Source: Brachionus koreanus (taxonomy: Eukaryota > Rotifera > Eurotatoria > Ploima > Brachionidae). Taken from it: a DNA stretch of 64,000 nt. The stretch spans positions 244,757-308,756 of the forward strand of contig PJRA01000309.1 of the NCBI GenBank assembly GCA_016987375.1, given 5' to 3'. The translations under genes and the position numbers were made by a program. The notes under the pieces were generated by a model. It was not told the DNA's origin, made no database searches, and worked only from the letters and a program-made list of their open reading frames with translations. How positions within the stretch are numbered: position 1 is the first letter of the stretch; each line of letters starts with the position of its first letter. This document shows positions 25,065 to 37,603 of the stretch, piece by piece.

Positions 25065-26723
25065 TTAAATCTTGATTATTATAAATTCTAAAGAAATAAA
25101 AATTAGAAAAAATCAATAGCATTTAGACGACAAGATCCTAAATTAATTAGTCAAAGCTTTTGATTTATAATCCTTTAATTTGGCTTATATTCAATTGACA
25201 TATAGGAGATTATTAGCGCACAAAAAAAGCACTTTTCTATTTTAAAATAATTATTGCATTGAGGTAAACAAAAAAAAAACTTAAATTATTTTTATTCATA
25301 AATCAAAACTTTGCAGCTATAATGCCATGTGTTTAATTTTCAACTTTTATCGATTTTAAGACTTTTTTCATTTAACTAAAATAATTATTTTTTCATCGAA
25401 CAAGAGAAATCTTATATGAATCTGGCAAGTATTTTAAATGATTTATTCAAAGCCCGAATTGAACTTAATGACTTGAATAAAGCCCTAAAATTTTAAGTCA
25501 ATTATTTTGTTATTAATTGAAATAAAAGCACCTCGATTAAGAAAAAAATTAATATCTTTGACAATTTATATTTTAAATAAATAAAAACATTTGAAAATTA
25601 AATTTGATTAGTTTTTTTCGATTTTCCAATGGCTTAAGAAATAAAATGAAATTTTTAACAATTTAGAAAATTAGTCAGTTAGTCATAATAGATTTACACA
25701 AAAATAGCTTGAGAATCTTAAAACAAAAATCAATTTGTTTTTTTTTTTTTTTTTAATTTATTCTGTTTTAACAGCCAAATATTGAAGCATATTGAATTGG
25801 AAAAAAAATTAATGTAGGTGTTTCTTGTTTTGTGAAGATAAAATTTTCTAAACAAAAATGAATATTTATATATGTTTCAATAGAATAAAATAGAGATAAA
25901 TGCTTGCTGAATTTTAATCTCGAGAATAATTAATTTAATAAACTATTCAAAAAATTTGACATTTTTTTTTTAAATTAATTCAAAATCATAAGCCAAAAAG
26001 CACAGTCAAAAATGCAAACAAAATTAATTCACTTATTCTCGCGGAAGCAATTGAAACTAATTTGTCAAACAAGAACAAAAAAGAATCTGATTATTCTAAT
26101 AAAATTTGATTAAATTAAATTAATTTTAATTTATTTGATGTAATTAGTAAAATTTAAAAAAAAAATTGATTTTTGAAATAGACATTATGTTGTTTTGAAT
26201 TTCTATTGCGTTAGCCTCAAATGATTAACAAGTATTTTGTGACGCAAAATTTATTTGATTTATTCCTTACAACTGAGTTGAAAAAGATTTCTTTAGAATT
26301 TAAACTAATTTTTAAGTCAAACAAATTTGATATATTTATGTTTAAAATTAAAATTTAAAAGTAATTAGCTGATGAAAACTTAACAGCATTTCTATTTTGG
26401 CTATTTTAAAAAATTTGTTTTGATCTATTTTGCGAATTTTACTTAGAAAACCCACAAGACAGCAAATAAAAGCATTAATCTTCAATTTTAATTGTTTAAA
26501 GATTATTTTTAAAAGCTTTTTTACCAAAGCGCTTTACTAACAAAAATTATGATATTTATTTTCACATAATTGTGTGACCAAGAATCGATTTAGCTGTTTT
26601 GTTCTCATGTTTTTATTTTTTATTACTCAACATGTATTGATTTTGTTTTAATTTTAGAAAAAGAAAAATAAAACAGTGACACTTCTTCCGCTCAGACGTA
26701 AATATGAACTAGCTTAGTTAGAG
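25065..26723. other. Divergent intergenic region between two genes
   Basis: It separates the starts of the 852-residue protein gene (minus) and the SLC22-like gene (plus), so it should contain both promoters. A possible 5' UTR acceptor ('ttatttctttag' on the minus strand, about 25080-25092) precedes the first ATG. No open frame or clear promoter motif otherwise. Confidence 0.4.
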
Positions 26724-28621
26724 ATGGCAAAAGTAGAGGAGATGCTCGAAAACCTGAACGGTTTTGGCAAGTACCAAAAACTCAGGTTCACCATGCTCTG
26801 TTTATCTGGCTTATTGCCCCCCATTGCGAGCTACATTCACTCATTTATTGCCGCTAGTCCAAAATACAGGTAAACAATGTTTAGGCTCATATTTTTTTGC
26901 AAAAAAAATCTCTATTTAAGTTGTGGCTACTACGAGTACAATTCGAGTTTGATATTCAATGGATTGTCATATTACAAATCTCAAGTTTATCGTGAAAAGT
27001 GCGGACTAATATTTTCAAACATTTCTCTGAATAGTACTTTAAATATTCGTGGAGAAAAGGTTTGCATTTCCTGGCTTTATGATAAGACCTATTATAAAAA
27101 TACACTCACCGAGCAGGTAAATGTTTTTTGCTTTCATTTTAGAAAAAATTTTATTTAGAATAAAATAGAAATTTTGAGTCTTATTTTGAAAAAAATTCAT
27201 TTTCTTTTCTTTTCGAAAAAGTTTGACTTGGTATGTGATAAAGCAATATGGCGCTCATTTATGCAGTCAGTCTATTATACCGGTGTTTTAATAGGATCAA
27301 TATTTATTGGCCAAATGGGAAGAAAACACGGTCAAATACTGGCCTTGTGGTTAAGTCTGACACTACTAGTTTTGGGCGCTTTATCGCTCTGTTTTGTGTC
27401 ATACAAAGCAATTAACTATTTTACGTTGTTGCTTGGCAGATTTTTGATAGCTATTGGCTCTCACGGAATTTCTATAAACAGCTATCTATTAACAATGGAG
27501 TTTATAGACAAGAAAAATAAAAAATATTGTGCTCTAGCATTTGAATTTGTGTTTCCTTTGGGTCAAATTGTGCTTGTGATGTCAGCCTTCTTTTTCCGAG
27601 AATGGCAACAGCTCATTCGCATAATTCTAGTGGCATGTCTGCCTTTTTTAATCTTTGTTTGGTAAACCTTTTTTCCTTTTTTTTATTCTGGCTAATTTGT
27701 TCTTTTCATTCAAGTCTAAGCGATGAATCATGGCAATATTTGAGCAAAAAAAGAGACTTCAATAAAATTGAAATGCTTCTTAGGAAAATATCTAAATCAA
27801 ATAAGACTAAGTTTGACGACGTTATGTGGAAAACTTTAATCAGCAAAGAAAATCAGGAAAGAAAATTGTCTAATATATCGCATTTCAAACTAACAAAATC
27901 GAACTATTTGTTTATCTCCATAATTGGTCTCAATTGGTAATTTTATTTGCATACAACAAATTTTTTTTAAAAAATAAATTTTTTTTTCAATAAAAAATAA
28001 ATTTTTTTCTTTAAGGATAGTCAACAATTTTATATTTCATGGAATCGGGCTTAGATCAAACGATTTGGGCATTAGTCCTTATGAATCGTTTGCTCTGTCG
28101 GCATTTATTGAAATCATTAGCAGTCTATTCACGTTTAGGCTTCTAAGACGAAATTTTAGACGAACTTTCTACTTTATTTTTATTCTTATCTCAGGTTTTT
28201 TCTCAACCACTATTTTTTTTTCAAGTAAAATCAATATTTAGAACAGAAAATTTTTTTTTAAATTTTTTTTTTAAATTTAAAAGAAAGTGTTATTTTGATA
28301 GTATGCAGTGCAATGATAGCCAAATTTTCAATAGCATGCTCGTACGCCATTATTAGATTATATTCGAATGAGTTTTTTCCAGAAAGCAATCGCAAAAGCT
28401 ATATCAGTAAGTGTTCGATAATGGCACGCACTGGCTCGGTGATAGCTCCATTCATCATTGCTCTCGGTGACATATACTCCAAACAATTGCCTTTTTTAAT
28501 TTTTGGTATTTGTTGCTTTTGTTCGGCTTTGTTAACCCTCGCTTTGCCAAGGATAAAAAAATCCAATCTAAGTGCCGAAACTAAACAAGAAATCGATCAA
28601 CAGCTAATTCAAAACAAGTAA
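26724..28621 (+). CDS. SLC22-like organic ion transporter (major facilitator superfamily)
   Basis: Six exons (26724-26869, 26921-27116, 27222-27661, 27715-27936, 28016-28224, 28284-28621) join in phase to 516 residues, a normal SLC22 length. The N-terminus (LNGFGKYQKLRF) leads into TM1, then an extracellular loop of about 65 residues with cysteines and possible N-glycosylation sites (NIS, NST). FDLVCD before TM2 is typical of SLC22 proteins, as is GRFLIAIGSHGISINSY around TM4. The usual GQ..DR.GRK loop after TM2 is shortened to GQMGRKHGQ, lacking the D-R pair. By family, it would move small organic ions across the plasma membrane; the substrate cannot be read from sequence. Introns are 47-105 bases. 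Confidence 0.85.
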
Positions 28622-30531
28622 AAATTTTCTCTAAAAGAGTTGATTAAGTTCAATTTTTTAAATTAAGCTGGCTTGATGGTCAAGATATTTGTTTGGAAAA
28701 GATGGACAATTCTGAAGAAGACATTGATTTAAAAATAAAAGAGTCAATTTGAATAAATATGCAATGCTATTTAGATTTTTAAATTTTATTTTTGTTTTAA
28801 ATTAGAAATATTGAATCGAGAAAATAAATCCGGTTCATTTATTTAACACATTTTTTTTAATAAATTCTAATCAAAAAAAAATTAAATTAAACTTTAAGAT
28901 TTGGGTAATAATTTTTTATTTTAAAAATTTAATAATTGAAACAAAAATTACTAGTACTATTTAGATTGAATAGCCAAGTTTACATAATAAATAATTTTAT
29001 TTACTAAAAAAAGTTTAACGTTGAGACAATTGATGCTTTAAAAAATGTTTTCTTTGTAAACACTTTTCGGTAAGAAAAGAAATAGAAATAGGAATTTAAT
29101 TTTTCATAATTGCAGTACGTGATGCATATTTAAATACCTTTTAGCACTAATTGCGGCTTAGATAATCAGCTTGATTGAGCTACCTTAGTCTAAATGAGTG
29201 ATGACTCCTCCTGTTTTCTAGCATCGAATTATTCAAATTCAAATCTAGATTTTTTCAAATTTCATTTAGTCTAAGTTAAATTAAATCTTTATGCTTGGCT
29301 TTAAATTAATTTTGCTATTAGTCAAATGTCTCAAGATTAGCACTTAGATAAATCATTTTATTAAAAATAATAAAAAAGTATTTGATTTCAATTTTTTTGC
29401 AACAAAATGTTATTGAAAACTAAGAGCTTAAATGCAATAAACTTCAACATTGAACTCTTGATCACAATCAATTTATGTATGTATCACATTTTGATTTGAC
29501 AGCTGGTTCAAATACAAATTTAAATTTTTTTTTATAAATTAAAATAAAGACTATTTAACAATTAAATTATAATTAATGTATGTAGAGTAAGATAGTGCAA
29601 CATTGTTTTTCTACATAAGAACTAGACTGATGATGAGATAAATTGCATTATTTTTTTGATTATTTTAAAGAAGTTTAATTCTAATTTAAAGAAAATATCA
29701 TTGTTCAATTTGTATTTGAAATTCACAATATCAGAAGTTTTGATATTAATAAAGCTTCAACCATCGACAAAAGTATTTTTCCTATTAAATAAAAATAATT
29801 TTATTTTTTCAATTTTTTATGAATATGTGAAAATAAAGAAACTATTTTGCATTAACTTTTTTTCAAAGCCTTTTGATGATTCATATAAATTTTTTCTTAT
29901 TAAAATAATCCAAATATTATTTAAAAATGAAAAATGCAATCATTCCAATAAAAATGACGCAGGTCTGTCGATTTTGGCATCAAAATTTTAAAATAAGCAA
30001 AAAATTTTTTTAGCTTGTAAACAAAGATCACATTCTAACATGGCTATTATTAAATTTTAAAATTTTTAGTTTTAATTTTCAATATTAAATTAAATTTTAA
30101 TTGTTTGCATTATTTTATTTAAATTCAAATAAGAGAAATAATCAATAAGAATTTTGTTGTTATTGTTGTTGTTGTTGTTTTTTTTTGTAGTTGTGTATAA
30201 CATCGAGGGAAAAAGAAAAAAAAGAAAAATACATCAAAACAGAAATATAATATAATTAAAAAAGAATACAATTTCTCGTTTTATTTTCTAAATATGATTT
30301 AACACAATAGTAATTTTGTGAGCCGTTTTTTTTTTAAAAATTTTATTTCCAAATAAGAATCAAAAAATAAGATAATTATTTTAATAATTAAAACTACTTA
30401 ATTTTACATTCAAATAAACAATCAAACTATTTTGATGTGTCATCAAAGCTATTCAAAGCTTTTTAATTTTTTTTCTGAACAAAAATTTTTTCTAAGTTTT
30501 CAGCTTGACAGTCTTTTGCCAATTAAACTTC
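28622..30531. other. Convergent intergenic region, no gene recognised
   Basis: It lies between the 3' ends of the SLC22-like gene and the hnRNP L-like gene. A 111-codon open frame at 29656-29991 is K/F/I/N-rich and matches nothing I recognise; in DNA this A/T-rich one such frame can arise by chance. A short (gtt)n run lies at about 30155-30180. Confidence 0.45.
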
Positions 30532-33197
30532 TTAGTCGCTATTATTGCTAGTATTTAAGTTATTATAGCTTTGATTATTGCCATTTGTGCTGTCTAGTAT
30601 TGGTGTAGCAGAGTAGCATAGTTTAAATGTGTACGGGTATTTGCTAGCTATATTATTATAAAGTAAGTCAATGTTTGTCTAGTTTAAAAATTCAAAAAAA
30701 TTTAAAAAATATTTACATGGATGATCAATATCTGTGTGATTAGTTAGTATGAGAGCTTCAGTACAGTCAGCTATATTATTCCATTCAGCAAGTCCAGTTG
30801 TAGATTTCTCAGCTAGTTATATTTAATTTTTATTCTAACATAGATTATATGTCTTAATAAATATTTATTGCAATACTTTTTATTTTTATTTTAAGAAGAT
30901 GTTTTCTTAGTTCTATGGCAAAATAGGACGTCTGAGAACACTTTTTCAAAATAATTTTAATTCAATTATTTTTCTCTAGTGGTTCATTCAAACAAGCCAA
31001 TTTTTATTCAATTTTTTAGCCAATTTCTAATGTACTTTCATATCAAACAATTTTAAATTTTTATTTTAAATTAAGTCACTTTGCCATTTAAGCATACTGA
31101 ATTTTTTAATCAAAAAGTGGTTTTAAATTACACAAACACATCCTAATTTTAAAATCAAATCGAATGGTTTTTTTTAATTTTTTTTTTTTTAAGTTTCTAA
31201 TTATTTATGGCCAAGTATTGCAGCATTTTATTTTAGAAATGCGATCAAAATAAATAAACTTACATTTTTTTTGAAATACTTTTACTTTTGTGGGCGCCTT
31301 AGCTCCAGCATTCAAAAAAAGCTTTAAGCACAAGATTAAATTTTTTTTTTCTCTAGTCAAATGAATTTACCTGAGCCACATCTTGCTCGGTGAAACCGGG
31401 CGGAGCATTGAACCAGTGGAGAACGTTGGCGGGCGCAACAGGCTTGTTTTTTGACGCAGTCTCGTTTGTCGAGTAGCGGTTGTTGCGACAATTTGAAAAG
31501 TCTTTGTAACTGGGGGTGCCATCAGGCAATTCACCAGGCTTAATAGCCGGCTTCAACTCGTTCTGATTGCTCACATGTATGTGTATCTTTCTTCCAAATA
31601 TGTAGACATTATTAATGTATTGCAAAAAGTTGAGTATTGAATCGGAAGCGTTCATCATGGCCATGGCCGATCCCTCTTTGGTTATCAGAAACTTGATCCT
31701 TTCCACATTGCCGTACAAGCACAGCAAGTTGAAGAGACGATCGCAGTTGAACTTGCTCGTACACAGATTGTTTATCATTAGAATGAGCTGGTTGTCGCTG
31801 TTATGTCTTGAATTGTTCATTAGGGACGGCAGATTATCCTTTTTGGCCGACTGATAGCCGTTTCGGTCGCCTTGGCCATTCGATCTGTTTGTTTGATAGG
31901 ATTTAGCGTGGGACTGGTTTGGCTGTCGCGAGTTATATGAAGATCGGTTATCTTTTGGGGTTTGGAGCAACGGCGTTTCTGTTCAATAAAAATTAGTCTC
32001 AAATATTTTTTTCAAAGATAAGTTTTAAAGCTAAAATGGAAGCTGTGCTTTTCTTTGTAAAATTATTTTGTTTAAATTGAAAATTTTTATTAAAAAAATT
32101 TTTTTTGCTAGTTTAAACATATAAAAAAATTGAAATTTTTATTCGTCAAATTAGTAAGACTGCATATCCTAGCAACTTTTATTTTTTTGAAAAAATATTG
32201 ATACAAAATTCAATTTAGTTTTTTTTTGAACATAGAAGTGTTTATTATTTATCAGTTAGTTAATAATACTAAGAATAATACTTTAGTTAAGTTTTTTCAA
32301 CTATTAATTTTTTGTATTATAAAAATCTTATCACAATAAATCAATCAAATATTTTTAAGAATTATTTTTTTCACTTTTAAAAAGCAAATTTTCTAAAAAT
32401 TTTAAAATTTAATGAAACCCTAAAAATATCGGACAAAAAAAGTGTCGGTATTGTGAAAAAAGGACTTACTTTGACTATCAAAGTCCCTGGTATAGTCCCA
32501 TTGATCTTGGTCATTTCGACTAACTTTTAGAGTGTTAATCTAAAAATAAATTTAAATAAAAATTATTATAATTTTTTTAAAAAAATAATTCTACTTTGGA
32601 AAAATCGATCTTTAAAGTGCAACATCCGGAATAGATGTCGGCATTGTCTAGCTCTTCTTTGGCCTTTTCGGCCGAATCCCTTGAAGCAAACTCGACTAGT
32701 GCTTGTACGCCATTTTTTTTTGTTATCACAATCCGGTAAATTTGTCCAAATGCTGAACTAATGGTGTTAATAACATCGACAGTAATTGGATAGAGAGCAT
32801 TCTGAACAGTGTAGCAAAGAACAATGCCTTGACACGACTCTTCGCCATTGTTCTCGCTGGTTTCGTATTTGTTGACTAATTTTTGGTTGAGAGAGTAGTT
32901 GAAGAAACAAGTTGAGCCGGCTATGGTGATTGGATTTCTAGCGGACTCGTTTACAAGGTTAATCGAAGATGTAATCTCTTCGAATTGGATCAAAGCCTGA
33001 CGCTTTCGGGGCATAAGGATTATGCGTTCAATGATGCCGAATCGGTCCAGGGTTTCTCGCAGATCGCTTTCTGTCGTGTATTCGGATAGATTGCGCGCAT
33101 GCACCACAAAACTTGGTGATGGTTTCTGAGCTACGCTAAACGACGGTGATGACGAGTCTGTCTTCAAACGCTTTGTCGGTGGTGCTATATTTGACAT
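30532..33197 (-). CDS. hnrnpl: hnRNP L-like RNA-binding protein with four RRMs
   Basis: Six exons (33197-32595, 32539-32470, 31978-31371, 31321-31264, 30812-30717, 30647-30532) join in phase to 516 residues. RRM1 is about 29-100 (FVVHARNLSEYTTESDLRE), RRM2 about 122-200, RRM3 about 288-362 (LILMINNLCTSKFNCDRLFN, CLYGNVERIKF) and RRM4 about 410-495 (NVLHWFNAPPGFTEQDV, KYPYTFKLCYSA). The stretch DGTPSYKDFSNCRNNRYST between RRM3 and RRM4 is characteristic of hnRNP L rather than PTB. A Q/N/S/R-rich linker separates RRM2 and RRM3. The family binds CA-rich pre-mRNA in the nucleus and controls splicing and mRNA stability. The last exon needs an internal acceptor (..aatatag) to keep phase. The protein is a little shorter than vertebrate hnRNP L (about 590). 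Confidence 0.9.
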
Positions 33198-33559
33198 TTT
33201 TTTTTAATATATACTTATTGATAAATGTACAATTATATTTTTTTTTCGTTTTTATTTTTGCCCTAAAAAATATAGTGGATTATTTATCTTAGAAATAAAT
33301 ATGTCTTACGAATTGGAAGAGAGTTTAGTCAAAAGATGAATATTGTATATATGAAACGGATTTGTGAACTAGAATAATACTTCATGTTAATAATATGGAA
33401 ATTATGTTTGAATATTTTTTCTATTGCATTCGATATGTTCTAAATTAACATTTTTTCTTTTATGAATTAATTAATAAATTTTATTATCATAAATTACAAT
33501 CATAGATTACAAAATTTTTTGTCTTTTTTCCTTTTTGTCTAATTTGTTCTTTAATTTTT

Positions 33560-33740
33560 TTCTCCTTATAGGCTCATTGTTAAGGATAGGGCCATAAATT
33601 TTTATTTACAACCAAGTCAATCATTTGCCTTTATCTTTCCCTATTTCAGTGAGCTCTTTCATGATTGCTACACTCCAAATCATTGCTGACCATCCTCCTT
33701 TTCGTCTGCCTTTGTCCTAGCAGCCGTAATATTTTATTTA
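33560..33740 (-). pseudogene. Possible LINE 3' coding remnant
   Basis: On the minus strand, broken frames give GQRQTKRRMVSNDLECSN and later VVNKNLWPYP, a pattern like the C-terminal end of endonuclease/RT LINE proteins (R.R..RW...I......A..R..WR.LV.....). Weak similarity with several stops; listed because the neighbouring 2 kb is full of better transposon fragments. Confidence 0.3.
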
Positions 33741-33888
33741 GTATCGACAGACTCATTTAGCTGAATTTTAGTTTTTTTTTGGCATAGCAATTCACTTCAA
33801 ATTTAGCAAAAATGAATATTAATAAATAATTTTGTCACAATTAGTTTTTTTTTTTCTTTTTATTTTGTCCTTACCTAAACAAACATTC

Positions 33889-33937
33889 AAAAAACTGCGG
33901 AAAATATTTAATCATTAAATATTTTCCGCAGTTTTTT
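33889..33937. repeat. Perfect 49-base palindrome
   Basis: Two 24-base arms meet at a single central C at 33913: the left arm contains 'ctgcggaaaatatttaat' and the right arm its exact reverse complement, flanked by A6 and T7 runs. As RNA or single-stranded DNA it would fold into a hairpin with almost no loop. Confidence 0.85.
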
Positions 33938-34214
33938 TAAAAAGTTTTTAAAATCCAACAAAAAAAACCTTATTTTAGAACGATTTTTTTAAGAAAATAA
34001 AAGTAAATATCAAAAAACTAAAAATTAAAAATTATTCCAAATTTTTCTAGTTTCAGATTATGCATAAAAACCAAGGGGTCATAGGGATCCCCGAGAACTA
34101 GATACAAACATAATTGAAAAAGAGGTAATTTTTTACTCTCTATGGGATAAAAATTACTATATTTTTTATAAATTATTCTAAAAATTCTTTAATTTTTTTG
34201 AAAATTTAATTTTT

Positions 34215-34640
34215 TTTCAGAAAATATGCCCAAATGTAGAGTTTGAAAGTATCCTTTCTGAGAAAAATACTCTTAAGAGGAGAGTACCTCATTTAAATGC
34301 TAACCTGGTGGACTTAGAGGTCAATCAACATGTCTACCTTGGAGAGTGTATTAAGAAACAAACGACTTGAACCAATGATTATAAAGATTATTAACAGGAT
34401 TACAATTATGTATTTTTGGCCGACTTGGCATCATCTCATTATGCCAATTTGGTACAGAATTATATGTTAGATAAAAAAATAAGGTATGTTGCCAAAGAAG
34501 TGAATGCAGCAAACATGCCAAAAGCATGACTAGTCGAAAACTTTTTAGAAAATTTGAGAGCTAAAGTTTATTAGGGCAAAAATCTTGAGTTACTCGAAAA
34601 CAAAATTCGCACTTGCCTAGTAATATCGATCCAAAGGATG
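34215..34640 (+). pseudogene. Mariner/Tc1 transposase C-terminal fragment, degraded
   Basis: Translation with several stops gives FLADLASSHYANLVQNYM, then IRYVAKEVNAANMPKA, then LVENFLENLRAKVY. This is the DDE catalytic domain end of Tc1/mariner transposases (WPDLAS.HYA......, VPKE.NPPN.P..RPIE.FW). Stops after KA and VY and the loss of PIE confirm decay. Confidence 0.7.
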
Positions 34641-34797
34641 TACAAGACCATGCCAAGACTGTTTTCTCTAGGCTCGTTATCATATGTCATCATGGAGTTC
34701 AATAATTTAACTGATATTATTTTTCAAAATCGAAAGGTTCAGTTATAGTGTAGTAGTAGTATATACTGCGACTCTATGGCGTTAAGTTTCTTCGAAG

Positions 34798-35790
34798 CTA
34801 TGGCAGTAAATTAAACTGTTTCTTCAGCCATTTGTCCAAGTTAATTTTGAAGTTATTAACTGATAGAGAATTGATGATGTACTGAGAAAGACTATTCCAA
34901 AAATTAACTATTCGGTTAGTCAAGAAATGATATCGTTGCATACAATTTTTCGCATCTTCTCTAACGATAAACTTGTTATGTCCTCTTAAGTTGTAGGAGT
35001 GATTCCGAGAAAAATGAATACCATTTTCAAAACTGATAGTTTCATATCTGTTAATAATTTTAAAAGTCGCCTCTCATCCGCCTTATTTTTAGATTAGTAA
35101 GGTTGAATATTTCCAGTCTTTTCGAGTAATCATATTTCCCAAGTAAAGGTATTATTCTTGTCGCTCTTCTTTGGACCTTCTCGATTTCAGAAATGTCTTT
35201 TTCAAGGAACGGACACCATGAACTAATGGCAAATTCTAAATGAGATCTAACCATTGCTGTATAGAGCATTCTCAATGTATCAATGTTCAACTTCCTGAAA
35301 CTTTTAGCGATCATACCCAAAATAAGGTTTCCACGACTGGTACAATATTTTACTTGGTTAGTCCATTTTAAGTCACTTTGAATATAAACACCCAGATCTT
35401 TTTTAAGATTTGTTTTAGATAAATTCTTCGTTGCGTATCTACCAGATATTGTATAATTAAACTAGGGATTTTTTGAGCCAACATGCATTACACCACATGT
35501 TTCAATATTTAAATCCAACGACCAAGTAAGTGACCAGCTTGAGATAAAGTCAATATCTTTTTGAAGTACATGATTGTCTTGTAAACACTAAATTACAGAA
35601 AAAACTTTAGTATCATCAGCATATTTTTCAAATTTATTAACTAAACCAATCGAAAGGTCATTTATGAATATTAAAAATAAAAGTGGTCCCAAAACTGAAC
35701 CTTGAGGTACTCCACTAGTTACATCTAACCAATTTGACATAGTTGTACCCAAGATAACACGTTGTGGTTTTCGTTCGAATTCTCAATAGT
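34798..35790 (-). pseudogene. Non-LTR retrotransposon reverse transcriptase, degraded
   Basis: On the minus strand: [31 protein letters not shown] then a stop, DLGVYIQSDLKW, RSHLEFAISSWCPFLEKD, VQRRATRIIPLL, then a frame change near 35065 and RNHSYNLRGHNKF to a stop at 34798-34800. YADD is the reverse transcriptase catalytic motif. At least two in-frame stops and one frameshift make it inactive. The upstream half (endonuclease and most of the palm) is missing. The type is jockey/CR1-like. Confidence 0.85.
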
Positions 35791-35837
35791 GTGTTTGGAT
35801 TGAAGCATATTATTGCCTAAAAATGCTAATGATAATT

Positions 35838-35990
35838 AGGAGTTGGCCAGGGAAAATGTCCGAAATTGATATTGGCGCTGGAAAATTGAATTTTAATTCT
35901 AATAAATTATTTTAATAAGTTTATTAAATTTAAATAGTCATTTTTATTGATGATCAATACGAAAAATTAAAATTATTATTTTTTATTTTT
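35838..35990 (+). repeat. Dispersed repeat, second copy of 329-460
   Basis: Same orientation as the copy at 329-460 and flush with the 5' edge of the LINE fragment. The shared core is 'cagggaaaat.tccgaaatt'. Confidence 0.45.
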
Positions 35991-35999
35991 AAAAAAAAT

Positions 36000-37603
36000 C
36001 AATATCAATATCATTTGATTTTGATGATCTTTCTTTCTTCCTTTTCCAGCTGGTACCTGTCTGATTTGAGCTGGGTAAATTATCAAAATAGCAGTGATTA
36101 AAATAAAATGCGCATAATGACAAGGTATCAAAATAGAATGTTCAAAATGACATTCAATTATTTTTTTGTTTATAGTAAATTTAAATCTTTAATCGTCTCC
36201 AATTTCTTGTTTCGTAAGTCGACAATATTTTCATCACAGAGTTTATTTCACTTTTAACACACTTTGATTGTAATTTACCGGTTCTCAATTTTAATATATT
36301 TTTTTCTATTTTATTTTTGATCGCTTCTAAGTGAATCCATTAACTGATATATTAAAGGGTGGTTGTACCTGAAAAAATGAGTTATGCAAAGACTCACAAA
36401 AATTGTTAGTTCTTGGTTAATCGAATGAATATACCATTGACCGCATTTAAAAAAGCTTCTAATCTTTTATTTCAGAAAAATATATATTCAATTCTTGGGC
36501 TATTAAAATTCTTTACTCATTAAAGTCACTATTCATTAATTATTTTTGGATAGAACTATGAAATATTTGATTTTTTTGAAATTTAAAATTTCTAATCTAA
36601 GAAAATTTGGTCTAAATAATCAAAAGAAAAGGTATGAATTTTGTTTTCCTAGCCAGGTATAAAAAAGGATAAAAAAGTATATAATCAATAAGTTAAAATG
36701 TTTGTTCGTTTTTGTATATTAATTCAAAATGGCATTTTGTCATTAATTTTAAGAACCTAGATTATAAACGCAACTTTTAGGATTAAATTACTTTAAATAT
36801 CAATTTATAGCCCGACTTTAAAACTCAAAACCAATTTCAATAAAAATATTAAAACATAAATTAGTATTTAGGCAAATCTGGTATTTGAGTTTATATGTGT
36901 GAACGGTTGAAAAACTCACTATCTATAGCTCAATGAATTTGTTTATTTTGAAAAATAAATTAGAAAGCTTTTTAGAGTATTGTATTTTCAACAATGAGTA
37001 TCAATTGAAAATATCAAAATTAATAATAATAGAAACAATAAATTAAACATTCATTTAACTAATTAAAAATAAAAATTTCAAATTTTAATATATTTTTTAT
37101 TGAATAAAAAAGAGTAAAATTAAAAGCAAAAATCTGAATTTAAAAATTTAATGATGTTTATTTTTTAAATGATAAAGGAAATAGAATTTTAATCTAATTA
37201 AGTATTATCTAAAAATAAAAGAAAATTTGAGATGAAGTGAAGATAATTTTTATTTTAATTTTTTTATTTACAAAAATAAAATTTGAAAAAAAATAATAGA
37301 CTTGGGTTTTGACAATAAATAAATAAATAAATATCTTAAATCTAGTCTTAATTTGAAACTCTTGACAATTCTTTTTTTCAAATAGCTTTAATTTTTTAAT
37401 AAAATAAATTTTTTTTTTTAATTTTGAAATAAATCCGTTTAGTCGGCAATTTGATTTGACTTGATTAAATGTAATTTTAGGACATTAAATCGATTAAATA
37501 AGGTCATATAATAAAAATTAACAAAACTCTTAGACCAAAATCCTATCCTTTCGAGATCTAAATTATTTTTATTCTTATATTATTATAATACTTTATTTTT
37601 AAT
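36000..37603. other. Intergenic, nothing recognised
   Basis: 1.6 kb of A/T-rich sequence downstream of the Na+/Ca2+ exchanger gene; no supported coding sequence. The last 250 bases probably include its 3' UTR. Confidence 0.45.

Noticed and set aside
29656..29991. 111-codon open frame in the convergent intergenic region
   Set aside because: K/F/I/N-rich with no recognisable motif; one frame of this length is expected by chance in 64 kb at this base composition, and no splice or promoter context supports it.
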